Positions 35,974 through 43,389 of a stretch of 64,000 bases of DNA are shown one piece after another. Numbering within the stretch: position 1 is the first letter of the stretch; each line of letters starts with the position of its first letter. The translations under genes and the position numbers were made by a program. The stretch comes from Enterobacter sp. SA187 (GTDB lineage: Bacteria > Pseudomonadota > Gammaproteobacteria > Enterobacterales > Enterobacteriaceae). Where the stretch lies: positions 4,365,598 through 4,429,597 of the forward strand of contig NZ_CP019113.1 in NCBI RefSeq assembly GCF_001888805.2. The letters are read 5' to 3'. The notes below the pieces were generated by a model. It saw only the letters and a program-made list of their open reading frames with translations. It ran no database searches and was not told where the DNA came from.

Positions 35974-38336
35974 CAGTTGCCGTCGCTGCCCACCGTTGTG
36001 GTGTAGGTTTTATTGTTCAGCACCACGGTAACCGGACGCCCGGCTTCCTCCACCGATGAGATACCGCTCAGCACCTGTGCAGTATTCATATCTTCGAGGC
36101 CCAGACGTCCGCTACCGGCAACCGGCAGCACCGCCAGATCCGGCGCCAGGGTATCGACAATGGCGCTGCCCGGCAGCGTTGCGGTATTGCCCGCCGCATC
36201 CGACGCGTTGACCGTCATCGATACCGTTCCCTGCGGCAGGGTTTGCAGATCGGCAGGCGGCACGGTGATCGCCCAGTTGCCGTCGCTGTCGACGGTGGCG
36301 GTGTAGGTTTTTCCGCCAAGCAGCACCGAGACTTTCTGCCCCGGCCCGCTGATGCCGGTATTGCCCGCAATGGTCTGCGCCACATCCCGCTCGCCTGCGC
36401 TCAGTATACCGTCAGCAAAAGGCGTGTTCAGCGAGGGTTGCGGAACATGGTTAACCGCCACGTTCAGAATATGTTCATCAGAGGCAGTCTGCGTGCCGAG
36501 CGTAACGGTGGCGGTGATTTCACGCGGGCCGTCTTTCAGCTCCGCCAGATCTTCGGCGGGGATCACCGCGCTCCAGTTACCGGCGTTATCCACCACGGCG
36601 TCGTAAACTTTGCCGTTGAACTCCACCAGCACCGACACCGCCGGACCAAATACCGTGGTGACGCCGCGCACTTCCAGCGGCTGGGTCACTTCCGCCGCAT
36701 TCAGGTAGTCATCGGTGGAGACAATAGCGATGGCGATGCCGGTCTGCGCGCTGTCGACCGTGATCGGATGGTTGCTGGTGATAGTCTGATTATTTTTATC
36801 CACCACGCTGACGGTGATGGTATTGCTGCCATTGGCAAGCGCCAGCAGATCGCCTGATGGCAGCGTGACGCTCCAGCTGCCGTCGCCCTGCACCACCGCA
36901 TACCAGGTTTGTCCGCCCAGGGTGATAGTCACCGTCTGCCCGGCGGCGATATTTTGCGTATTGCCGGAGAGCGTTTGATCCAGCTGGATCTCCGCGCTGT
37001 TAAGCACATCATCGCCGGTGAGCGGGTTAACGCTGATTGCCGGCGCGGTGAGGTTAACCGTAAAATCACTGCTGCCGGTGGTAATGTTACCCGCCAGATC
37101 GGTGATTTCGTAGCTGATGGTGTAGCTTTCGCCATCGCTCAGCGCCTGAAGATCCGTAAGCGGGATAGTCGTTTGCCAGTTGCCGTTACTGTCGACGATG
37201 GCGAAGTAATTTTTACCATTAAGGGTAATTAAAACGGTGCTGCCTTCATCAGCAGCCTCTGCATAGCCGCGCAGGATTTTATCCCCGCCAAGCTGGGAAC
37301 TGTCAAATACCTGGTTCGGTACGAACGGCACCGTGTCCAGCACAGGCGGAACAGTATCCACCATCACATCCATTGAAGTTTCAACGGTGCGTCCGCGGAA
37401 ATCCAGCAGTCTTACGCGCAGCGTGCTCGGCCCCTGCGACAGGCTTTGCAGCACTTCCGGCGGGAACATAAATGCCCATGAGCCGTCGGGATTAACGGTC
37501 GTGGTCCAGACGTTGTCGTCCCACATGATGGTAATGACACTACCGGCGTTCGCCGCCTCGGTCGAACCGCTCAGCATCTGATTGCGCGCCACCAGTAGCT
37601 GATTGAGCAGGTTATCCTCTGTCAGAGGTTCAACCGTCAGGGTTGAGGTTCCTGGCGTGCTACCGCCGCCGTCAGGAGGTGTGGTACCGCCGCCGTCAGG
37701 GGGAGTCGTACCGCCGCCGTCCGGCGGAGTGGTGCCGCCGCCATCAGGGGGAGTCGTACCGCCACCGTCCGGCGGAGTGGTGCCGCCGCCATCAGGGGGA
37801 GTCGTACCGCCGCCATCCGGTGGAGTGGTGCCGCCATTGTTATTGTCGTTATCCCCACCACCGCCACTACCACCGGATGCGGCAGCAATACCTACAATCC
37901 CCCCCACGGCAGCCAGCCCACCCAGTACCGCCAGCGCTGAAATACCGCCTGCGCCAATCAACGAGTCGACTGCGACCTCTGACATCGCCGGGACAATGGC
38001 TTCAGCGGTCATTGGCCCGGCATCGGCGGCAAACGGGAACACCGCGTGGTGCGCACCGAGATCATCCTCGAACACCAGCTCACTGTGCAGACCATTTTCA
38101 TCAAGGAAAAAGAAGCGCTGATAGCGAACCGTAGAGCCATCTTTCATATGGACGATCAGGTCATTGCCTTCGCGCTCGTAAAAGTTTACCGAGGCGGGAG
38201 AAGCATTTACGCGCACAATACTTGTCTGCGAGAGATTAACGACGCGATCGGCGTTTTGCGGATATTCCATCACGATATCGCCGGTCTTTTGATTTATAAT
38301 ATCCACGGATCCGGGAAGGCCATTTTTCGGCGCCAT
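35955..38336 (-). CDS. BapA-like adhesin, N-terminal part of a split gene
   Basis: The start at 38336 has GAGGAATATAAT before it and gives MAPKNGLPGSVDI; a longer frame to 38375 is unsupported. Residues 1-110 are a BapA prefix-like domain (NFYEREGNDLIVHMKDGS). A glycine-rich hydrophobic stretch follows, then seven Pro-Asp-Gly-Thr octapeptides, then six Ig-like repeats. Reading stops at RTARI inside the sixth repeat: 12 residues expected between GNW and ADG are missing and the frame shifts into the larger C-terminal part. The join is best explained by a 37-bp deletion, real or an assembly fault. Confidence 0.85.
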   Translation of the reverse strand: MAPKNGLPGSVDIINQKTGDIVMEYPQNADRVVNLSQTSIVRVNASPASVNFYEREGNDLIVHMKDGSTVRYQRFFFLDENGLHSELVFEDDLGAHHAVFPFAADAGPMTAEAIVPAMSEVAVDSLIGAGGISALAVLGGLAAVGGIVGIAAASGGSGGGGDNDNNNGGTTPPDGGGTTPPDGGGTTPPDGGGTTPPDGGGTTPPDGGGTTPPDGGGTTPPDGGGSTPGTSTLTVEPLTEDNLLNQLLVARNQMLSGSTEAANAGSVITIMWDDNVWTTTVNPDGSWAFMFPPEVLQSLSQGPSTLRVRLLDFRGRTVETSMDVMVDTVPPVLDTVPFVPNQVFDSSQLGGDKILRGYAEAADEGSTVLITLNGKNYFAIVDSNGNWQTTIPLTDLQALSDGESYTISYEITDLAGNITTGSSDFTVNLTAPAISVNPLTGDDVLNSAEIQLDQTLSGNTQNIAAGQTVTITLGGQTWYAVVQGDGSWSVTLPSGDLLALANGSNTITVSVVDKNNQTITSNHPITVDSAQTGIAIAIVSTDDYLNAAEVTQPLEVRGVTTVFGPAVSVLVEFNGKVYDAVVDNAGNWSAVIPAEDLAELKDGPREITATVTLGTQTASDEHILNVAVNHVPQPSLNTPFADGILSAGERDVAQTIAGNTGISGPGQKVSVLLGGKTYTATVDSDGNWAITVPPADLQTLPQGTVSMTVNASDAAGNTATLPGSAIVDTLAPDLAVLPVAGSGRLGLEDMNTAQVLSGISSVEEAGRPVTVVLNNKTYTTTVGSDGNWRTARI
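37663..37830. repeat. Seven 24-bp tandem repeats encoding a Pro/Gly/Thr linker
   Basis: Seven exact-length 24-bp units encode GGGTTPPD-type octapeptides inside the adhesin. Units 2, 4 and 6 share one variant (TCAGGGGGAGTCGTA) and units 3, 5 and 7 another (TCCGGCGGAGTGGTG or close), so the array also has a 48-bp higher-order period. It probably forms an extended spacer after the N-terminal anchor and can vary in number by slippage. Confidence 0.9.
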
Positions 38337-38375
38337 ATTATATTCCTCTTGCAGCAAGTGCCTTATGTCACGCAC

Positions 38376-38910
38376 CTGACGTATTTATTTTGGGTAAGCC
38401 AATGGCAGCCAAAGTTATCTGGCAGAATTGGGCTCGGTATGGTTTCTGGAGCAATTTATGAGGCAAAATGTTGATTTTACTGGGCTTGATTTTTCATCCA
38501 TTGCAGAAATACGAAAATCATCTGCTTAAAATATATAATCACTTTTTCGTAATAGGCAAATTCCAATATCACAAATTCATACATATTTTTTTGGGAAACA
38601 GGATATATCCTTTATCACTAAAATAAAGGTTAAGCCCTACTTAAATGAACACTCAAGTGATTACTTAGAATTTGAATAATGCAATGTGAAGCTAAAAAGT
38701 AAATTAGAATATATCCTGTATCCTGTTATTATGATAATTACCATCATTTATTATTTAATATTCAGGAGCGCTTCAGACGGATGAAGCGCTGCTTACACTC
38801 TGTCACTACCGTGCTGTTCACACTTTGAGCGAACGCGCTTCTCCAGCGTCCGACAGGCTTATGGAGTGGTGTGCTGGGTCAAAAATCTGTTATACTCAGT
38901 TCAACACATT
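38376..38910. other. AT-rich intergenic region between the adhesin and ssrA
   Basis: No gene is visible in these 535 bp. The part nearest the adhesin is strongly AT-rich. It holds ACAGGATATATCC at 38598-38610 and its inverted relatives (AATATATCCTGTATCCTGT) at 38709-38727, which may bind a regulator of the adhesin. A TATACT element at 38891-38896 fits the -10 of the ssrA promoter. Confidence 0.5.
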
Positions 38911-39273
38911 GGGGCTGATTCTGGATTCGACGGGATTTGCGAAACCCAAGGTGCATGCCGAGGGGCGGTTTGCCTCGTAAAAAGCCGCAAAAAAATAGTC
39001 GCAAACGACGAAAACTACGCTTTAGCAGCTTAATAACCTGCTAAGAGCCCTCTCTCCCTAGCCTCCGCTCTTAGGACGGGGATCAAGAGAGGTCAAACCC
39101 AAAAGAGATCGCGTGGATGCCCTGCCTGGGGTTGAAGCGTTAAAACTAATCAGGCTAGTTTGTCAGTGGCGTGTCTGTTCGCAGCTGGCAGGTGAATGTA
39201 AAGACAGACTAAGCATGTAGTACCGAGGATGTAGGAATTTCGGACGCGGGTTCAACTCCCGCCAGCTCCACCA
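38911..39273 (+). ncRNA. ssrA: Transfer-messenger RNA (tmRNA)
   Basis: A 363-nt tmRNA, the E. coli length. The 5' end GGGGCTGATTCTGGATTCGA pairs with the 3' end GCCAGCTCCACCA to form the alanine tRNA-like acceptor, and GGTTCAACTCC is the T-arm. The reading frame at 39001-39036 encodes the tag ANDENYALAA followed by two stops. It rescues stalled ribosomes together with SmpB. ssrA 3' ends are frequent integration sites for mobile elements in enterobacteria. Confidence 0.99.
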
Positions 39274-39394
39274 ATCATGATTGGACAGTGCAAGGACAGC
39301 ACCTTTAAAAACAGGAAGTTAGGTATCACGGTAGGACTCTGACCAGACAGTAACGTGACCAAAAAGGATACGCAAAGGAGCCGCGGCTCCCTAG

Positions 39395-39430
39395 TGACAA
39401 AAAAGCCCGCATGTGCGGGCTTTTTTGTCA
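39395..39430 (+). terminator. Perfect 36-bp palindromic terminator after ssrA
   Basis: TGACAAAAAAGCCCGCA and its complement TGCGGGCTTTTTTGTCA form a perfect hairpin with a T-run, 122 bp beyond the tmRNA 3' end. It probably ends the ssrA precursor. Confidence 0.88.
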
Positions 39431-39530
39431 TCCTAAAGTTCACGGCGCATTTGCCGATATTTCATTTATTGCACCCATACATTAGTACGATCTTAAGATT
39501 GTAAATATTTTCTTAGCTTCCCTTTTCAGC

Positions 39531-39558
39531 GTGACAAGTGCATTGGCGATGGTACAAT
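39531..39558 (+). promoter_or_regulatory. Promoter of the TPR/HEPN cassette
   Basis: GTGACA (39531-39536) and TACAAT (39553-39558), each one base off consensus, are separated by 16 bp. The start point would be near 39565, leaving a leader of about 65 nt before the first ATG. The rest of 39431-39631 is AT-rich and non-coding. Confidence 0.55.
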
Positions 39559-39631
39559 TTGCATCCCATGCAAGTGGAATCAATAATAATAATTAATAAA
39601 AATCAATTGATTACTAAAGAAAAAGGCATCC

Positions 39632-40393
39632 ATGCAACCTAAAGCGCAGGTAGATTCACAGGCGGTTAACAACATCTTATGGGACTACATCTCGTCTCAT
39701 ACCATTCCTACGCAGGCTGAAATTGACAAATTTGAAAAAGCCATAGGCCATGAAGCCGAACCCATGCGCTCATACCTTAATGGGCTTCTCATGGCATCTC
39801 TCAAAGATTTTGATGCTGCAATGTCCTGCTTTCAGAAAGCGTTGAAAACCGAAAGTGAGTTTATCGCCTCGAATTACCTTGCATATCTCGGCTTTTGCGC
39901 CCATAACAAATTGCATAGACAAGAACTATTCCGTTTAGAAGAGCTCTACTGCACTTCTGAACATAGAAGAGTTGCACGCAACACAGCTTTCACTATCGGT
40001 AACACTAGGTTAATTCGAAAATATAACCTTAAATTGTTAGCTTTGTACGATGGTGAAGAGCGTCAGCAATACCTGGATGAAGGCGCTAGAATGATTTCTT
40101 TAGTTGAAGAGTTTAAGAAGGCATCAACTCTTACGTCTGGGGAGATTGAAACTCTTTGCGACGAAGTTGAGGGGATTGCCAACCGCCATGGTGTAAACTG
40201 CGTTGGCGCTAGTTACTTCGTTTCCACTGAAGAAGATAATGCATACATTGTTCGTGCAGAAACTGAAGACCCCTATCTTCTTGCGGAATTAAATACAGAG
40301 CTTTCAGACCTTCTCGCTGATGAAAAATACCTTGGAAAACCATTCACTTCTTGGTTCAAAAGTGACAGAAGCAGGAAGGAGGAGGCTCAATGA
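39632..40393 (+). CDS. Uncharacterised TPR-like protein, partner of a HEPN protein
   Basis: A 253-residue protein of unknown function. Residues about 47-110 look like helical tetratricopeptide-type repeats (SLKDFDAAMSCFQKALK, then NYLAYLGFCAHNKLHRQEL). The C-terminal 60 residues (ENDAYIV-like segment, then LLAELNTELSDLLADEKYLG, ending FTSWFKSDRSRKEEAQ) form a separate small domain. No signal peptide or membrane segment. AAAAAGG precedes the ATG. Its stop overlaps the next start as ATGA, so the two proteins are made together and probably act as a pair. Base composition is clearly more AT-rich than the flanking core genes, suggesting transfer. It could be an antitoxin or sensor for the second gene; this is inference. 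Confidence 0.8.
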   Translation: MQPKAQVDSQAVNNILWDYISSHTIPTQAEIDKFEKAIGHEAEPMRSYLNGLLMASLKDFDAAMSCFQKALKTESEFIASNYLAYLGFCAHNKLHRQELFRLEELYCTSEHRRVARNTAFTIGNTRLIRKYNLKLLALYDGEERQQYLDEGARMISLVEEFKKASTLTSGEIETLCDEVEGIANRHGVNCVGASYFVSTEEDNAYIVRAETEDPYLLAELNTELSDLLADEKYLGKPFTSWFKSDRSRKEEAQ

Positions 40394-40797
40394 GCATTAA
40401 AGGCAGAGAATTTATAGAGTTTGCAGGACGTTGTATTGAACAAGGCGATGAGATTGGTTACAGAAATGCCATTGGGAGGGCTTACTATGGCGCTTACCAT
40501 GAGGTTTCAGGAATTCTCGAAAAAGCAATCTTCGTGCATACTCATCAAAGTATCAGAGACTATTTATTAAAAGAGTCTTGGCTTAAAGGTAATGAGCCCT
40601 TTGATAAGATGAGGCTTATCTCTCTTGGATCAAGACTTAAACAAATGCATACAAACCGAATCTCTGCCGATTATAATTTGGATGAAAACTTTAGCGATGT
40701 AGATGCTCAGGCAGCGTTGATTCAAGCCAAGAAGTTCATTGAGGATTTGGACTCAATGTACAAACAAACATATCCCGATCCTTTGACCGCAACTTAA
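40390..40797 (+). CDS. HEPN-domain protein, candidate ribonuclease toxin or defence effector
   Basis: A 135-residue all-helical protein. Helix one carries RNAIGRAYYGAYHEV (25-39), the usual R-x2-I-x-RAYYAAFH-type start of HEPN domains. A later R82-LKQM-H87 fits the R-x4-6-H motif of HEPN ribonucleases, and RISADYNLDENFSDVDAQAA resembles the family's R-x2-ADY segment. AGGAAGGAGGAGG inside the upstream gene is a strong ribosome binding site. HEPN proteins are common effectors of toxin-antitoxin and abortive infection systems. The position next to ssrA and a prophage end fits a defence cassette, but no named system was recognised. Confidence 0.75.
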   Translation: MSIKGREFIEFAGRCIEQGDEIGYRNAIGRAYYGAYHEVSGILEKAIFVHTHQSIRDYLLKESWLKGNEPFDKMRLISLGSRLKQMHTNRISADYNLDENFSDVDAQAALIQAKKFIEDLDSMYKQTYPDPLTAT

Positions 40798-40812
40798 GTC
40801 ATCAACTAGGAA

Positions 40813-40844
40813 GGTGCGGAGATTCAATCCTCTCGTGCTGACCA
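40813..40844 (+). pseudogene. Relic of a tRNA-Pro gene 3' end (probable att-site remnant)
   Basis: GGTGCGGAGATTCAATCC followed by TCTCGTGCTGACCA matches the 3' end of enterobacterial tRNA-Pro of the proL type (GGAGGTTCAAATCC, TCTCGTGCCGACCA) with a deletion in the T-loop and a few substitutions. The 5' part of the tRNA is absent. A terminator similar in place to that of proL follows. Such 3' fragments are usually left by integrases that target tRNA genes. Confidence 0.65.
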
Positions 40845-40854
40845 AAAATTCCAG

Positions 40855-40885
40855 AAAAACCAGCCTTTTAAGGCTGGTTTTTTTA
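40855..40885 (+). terminator. Rho-independent terminator after the tRNA relic
   Basis: AAAAACCAGCC, TTTTAA, GGCTGGTTTTTTT: a stem with A- and T-runs. It would end the TPR/HEPN transcript and, on the other strand, could stop read-through from umuC. Confidence 0.85.
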
Positions 40886-40900
40886 TGCTTGAAATTTGCT

Positions 40901-40929
40901 TGGGGAATTACTGGGGAATAATGGGGGAA
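40901..40929. repeat. Three phased TGGGGAA repeats, possible integrase arm sites
   Basis: TGGGGAA occurs at 40901, 40912 and (as TGGGGGAA) 40922, spaced 11 and 10 bp, one helical turn apart. Together with the neighbouring tRNA 3' relic this looks like the arm-type binding region of a phage or island attachment site. The assignment is inferred. Confidence 0.45.
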
Positions 40930-40949
40930 AAATCCCCGACGATTTACAG

Positions 40950-42218
40950 CTAGTGCGCCCTGACGACCGGCAAATCTGTCCACCTCGTCGTATAGCATGG
41001 TGACAGCATTTCCCTCTTCATCTGCCATGCCGGCTGGACGCCCTGTCCGGCAAAATATAGCGTGCCCCTGCCCTGTTTATTGAGCCTGTCCATCAGCATC
41101 ATCAGCGCGTCGCTGTCGGCCCGCGGCGCGTTGTCATCAAACAGATTGAGTTGCGCCACGCCCTGGCTGAAAAAGTCGCCCAGCATGATCCCCGCTTTCT
41201 GGTACCGGTGGCCATCGCGCCATATTGCATCCAGGCAACGCGTGGCCGCCGCGATGATGTCACGGGTATCCTGCGTAGGTGTCAGCAGTTTAGTGCCGAC
41301 GTTGTTGCCGTAGTAAGGCTCGTTCAAAGCAAAGGGCGACGTTTTCACGAATGCCGAAATGTACCGGCAATACTGTCGTTCGCTGCGCAACTTTTCCGCC
41401 GCGCGGGCCGCATATGAGCAGATTGCCTGGCGCATTTCGTCGTAGCCGGTGATCCGCTCTCCAAATGATCGGGAGCAGACAATCTCCTGCTTCGCCGGTG
41501 CAAATTCTTCCAGCTCCAGACAGGACTCGCCGCGCAGCTCCCGCACCGTTCGTTCGAGCACGACGTTGAAGTGTTTCCTGATAAACCGAATATCCGTGTC
41601 CGCCAGCTGGATCGCTTTGCTGATCCCCATTGCTTCGAGCTTTTTGGCAATCCGCCTGCCGACACCCCACACTTCTTCAACCGGCATCAGCGCCATCAAA
41701 CGGCGCTGGCGCTCGACGTTCGATAAATCGACCACGCCCCCGGTCTGGGGATACTCTTTCGCGGCCCAGTTAGCCAGCTTGGCCAGCGTCTTCGTCTGGG
41801 CGATACCGACGCCGCAGCGCAGGCGCGTATGGCGCCAGACGGTATCGCGGATCTCCCTCCCGAAATCACCCAGGTCGCGGCAGTTACGCACGCCGGTCAG
41901 GTCACAAAAGGCCTCATCGATGGAGTAGACCTCCACGCGCGGGCATATTTCTTCGAGGGTGGTCATCACGCGCTGCGACATATCGCCATAGAGCTCGTAA
42001 TTACTCGAGAACGCGAGCAACGGCTGCGGGAAAGGCGTCTCGCGCAGCTGGAACCACGGCGTGCCCATTTTTATGCCGAGCTTTTTAGCTTCGGCGGATC
42101 GGGCAATGACACAACCGTCATTGTTGCTCAGAACCACGATGGGCCGCCCGGCCAGATCGGGGCGAAATGCAGTTTCGCAACTCGCATAAAACGAGTTCAT
42201 ATCAACGAGGGCGAACAT
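40950..42218 (-). CDS. umuC: DNA polymerase V catalytic subunit UmuC (prophage-borne)
   Basis: Y-family translesion polymerase that copies past lesions with UmuD'. The start at 42218 (MFALVDMNSFYASCE) gives 422 residues, the E. coli UmuC length. Catalytic acidic residues are present in FALVDMNSFYASCE and VYSIDEAF; the helix-hairpin-helix (VGRRIAKKLEAMGI) and the little-finger region follow. The C-terminal AQLNLFD is a beta-clamp binding motif. The gene overlaps umuD by 17 bp and shares its LexA-controlled promoter. Confidence 0.95.
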   Translation of the reverse strand: MFALVDMNSFYASCETAFRPDLAGRPIVVLSNNDGCVIARSAEAKKLGIKMGTPWFQLRETPFPQPLLAFSSNYELYGDMSQRVMTTLEEICPRVEVYSIDEAFCDLTGVRNCRDLGDFGREIRDTVWRHTRLRCGVGIAQTKTLAKLANWAAKEYPQTGGVVDLSNVERQRRLMALMPVEEVWGVGRRIAKKLEAMGISKAIQLADTDIRFIRKHFNVVLERTVRELRGESCLELEEFAPAKQEIVCSRSFGERITGYDEMRQAICSYAARAAEKLRSERQYCRYISAFVKTSPFALNEPYYGNNVGTKLLTPTQDTRDIIAAATRCLDAIWRDGHRYQKAGIMLGDFFSQGVAQLNLFDDNAPRADSDALMMLMDRLNKQGRGTLYFAGQGVQPAWQMKREMLSPCYTTRWTDLPVVRAH

Positions 42219-42639
42219 TGCGGTGCATCGTGTTGATGACAGAAATGACAACGCCGGCGATGTCTAACCCGTCGGCGTCATAAATTGGGATCGGAGGGTA
42301 TGCCGGATTCTCAGCCAGCAGTTGAGGCACCGGGTGCGTCACCAGTCTTTTGACGGTGAATTCACCTCCAAGATTGGCAACGACAATATCGTTATGCTGG
42401 GGAGTAAGGCTGAAGTCGACGAGAAGGAATGAGCCATCAAGAATACCGGCGCCGATCATGGAATCACCGGAGACGCGCAGTGTGTAGGTTGAGGAAGGAT
42501 GGGGAATAAGATGCGACACCAGATCGATGCCGCTCTCGATATAATCAGCTGCAGGGCTGGGGAAGCCTGCAGAAACGAGATCCCCGTACATGGGAATATG
42601 TACCGGAACCTCCGGAAAAATAAGGCGTTGTAGCTGCAT
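42202..42639 (-). CDS. umuD: SOS mutagenesis protein UmuD, self-cleaving
   Basis: A 145-residue S24 family protein that is processed on RecA filaments to UmuD' and joins UmuC as polymerase V. The cleavage site AG-FPSPAADY lies at residues 24-25. The catalytic dyad is Ser-60 (VSGDSMIGAGI) and Lys-97 (GEFTVKRLV), the same numbers as E. coli UmuD. AAAAGGAGGTAATT is a very strong ribosome binding site. A perfect SOS box lies 18 bp upstream. Confidence 0.94.
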   Translation of the reverse strand: MQLQRLIFPEVPVHIPMYGDLVSAGFPSPAADYIESGIDLVSHLIPHPSSTYTLRVSGDSMIGAGILDGSFLLVDFSLTPQHNDIVVANLGGEFTVKRLVTHPVPQLLAENPAYPPIPIYDADGLDIAGVVISVINTMHRNVRPR

Positions 42640-42657
42640 AATTACCTCCTTTTAAAT

Positions 42658-42677
42658 TACTGTTTTTATATACAGTA
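42658..42677 (-). promoter_or_regulatory. LexA box of prophage umuDC
   Basis: On the minus strand TACTGTATATAAAAACAGTA is close to the ideal SOS box, with perfect CTGT-N8-ACAG. Expression should be tightly repressed until DNA damage. Confidence 0.93.
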
Positions 42678-42812
42678 GTTTTAATCAGAAAGTAACGCAA
42701 GAGTTTCACGTTATACCACCAGCACAAAGCTTCACCGCTTCGCTTGTAAGTTTTTCTCGCCCATGGAATTGTGGCAATTGTAAATTAAATTTTGTGCTTT
42801 TTTTGCATGCAA

Positions 42813-43379
42813 CTAAACCTGTTTCGAAGCTGGAAATTTTTTGTACAAAGTGCATACGGCCACGTCATAGATGATGGCCACCTGTTTTCTGTCCACTCCG
42901 TTCTCTATAAGCCTCCCGGCCTGTGCCCATTGCTCTGGCGATAATTTCGGACGACGTCCACCGATTCGACCCTTTGCGCGAGCCGCTGCCAGCCCGGCAC
43001 GGGTTCTCTCAACAATAAGCTCTCGTTCCATTTCTGCCAGGGCAGACATGATGTGAAATATGAAGCGTCCCATCGGGCTGGACGTGTCAATGCTGTCTGT
43101 CAGGCTACGAAAATGAACTCCGCGCTGACGCAGTTCGTCCACCAATAAAACCAGATTTCGCATACTGCGACCAAGCCGATCCAGTTTCCAGACCACCAGC
43201 GTATCGCCCTCTTTTAACTCCTTGAGCACCCTTTTCAGTGCTGGCCGATTTGCAACAGTACCGCTCATTTTATCTTCGAAAATCTGTTCACATCCTGCGC
43301 GTTCAAGCGCCTGACGCTGCAGAGCAGTGTTTTGGTCATTTGTTGATACCCTGGCATAGCCAATTTGCATATTTTTCAC
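42813..43379 (-). CDS. Serine recombinase, Gin/Hin/Pin-type DNA invertase
   Basis: A 188-residue small serine recombinase. The N-terminal catalytic domain has IGYARVSTNDQNTALQRQAL with the nucleophile Ser in YARVS, and the conserved arginine-rich DTLVVWKLDRLGRSMRNLV. A helix-turn-helix of Hin type ends the protein (RRPKLSPEQWAQ, then KQVAIIYDVAVCTLYKKFP). The length and closeness to Gin, Cin and Pin suit a site-specific invertase rather than a transposon resolvase. It starts about 60 bp outside a probable invertible tail-fibre segment, where such invertases normally lie. Confidence 0.92.
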   Translation of the reverse strand: MKNMQIGYARVSTNDQNTALQRQALERAGCEQIFEDKMSGTVANRPALKRVLKELKEGDTLVVWKLDRLGRSMRNLVLLVDELRQRGVHFRSLTDSIDTSSPMGRFIFHIMSALAEMERELIVERTRAGLAAARAKGRIGGRRPKLSPEQWAQAGRLIENGVDRKQVAIIYDVAVCTLYKKFPASKQV

Positions 43380-43389
43380 CCGATAAATT

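Larger units (their letters stand above)
39274..39631. other. Intergenic region between ssrA and the TPR/HEPN cassette
   Basis: No gene is visible. The first 120 bp run to the palindromic terminator; the rest is AT-rich and holds the cassette promoter. No second copy of the ssrA 3' end was seen here or elsewhere in the window. Confidence 0.6.

Noticed and set aside
37663..37830. Regular 24-bp repeats as a CRISPR array
   Set aside because: Units are contiguous with no spacers and encode an in-frame octapeptide.
39251..39273. ssrA 3' end as the proven left attachment site of the prophage
   Set aside because: No second copy of the ssrA 3' sequence lies in the window and the distal prophage end is outside it, so it cannot be shown.
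42545..42727. A 60-codon minus-strand frame over umuD and its promoter
   Set aside because: It overlaps umuD out of frame and crosses the LexA box.
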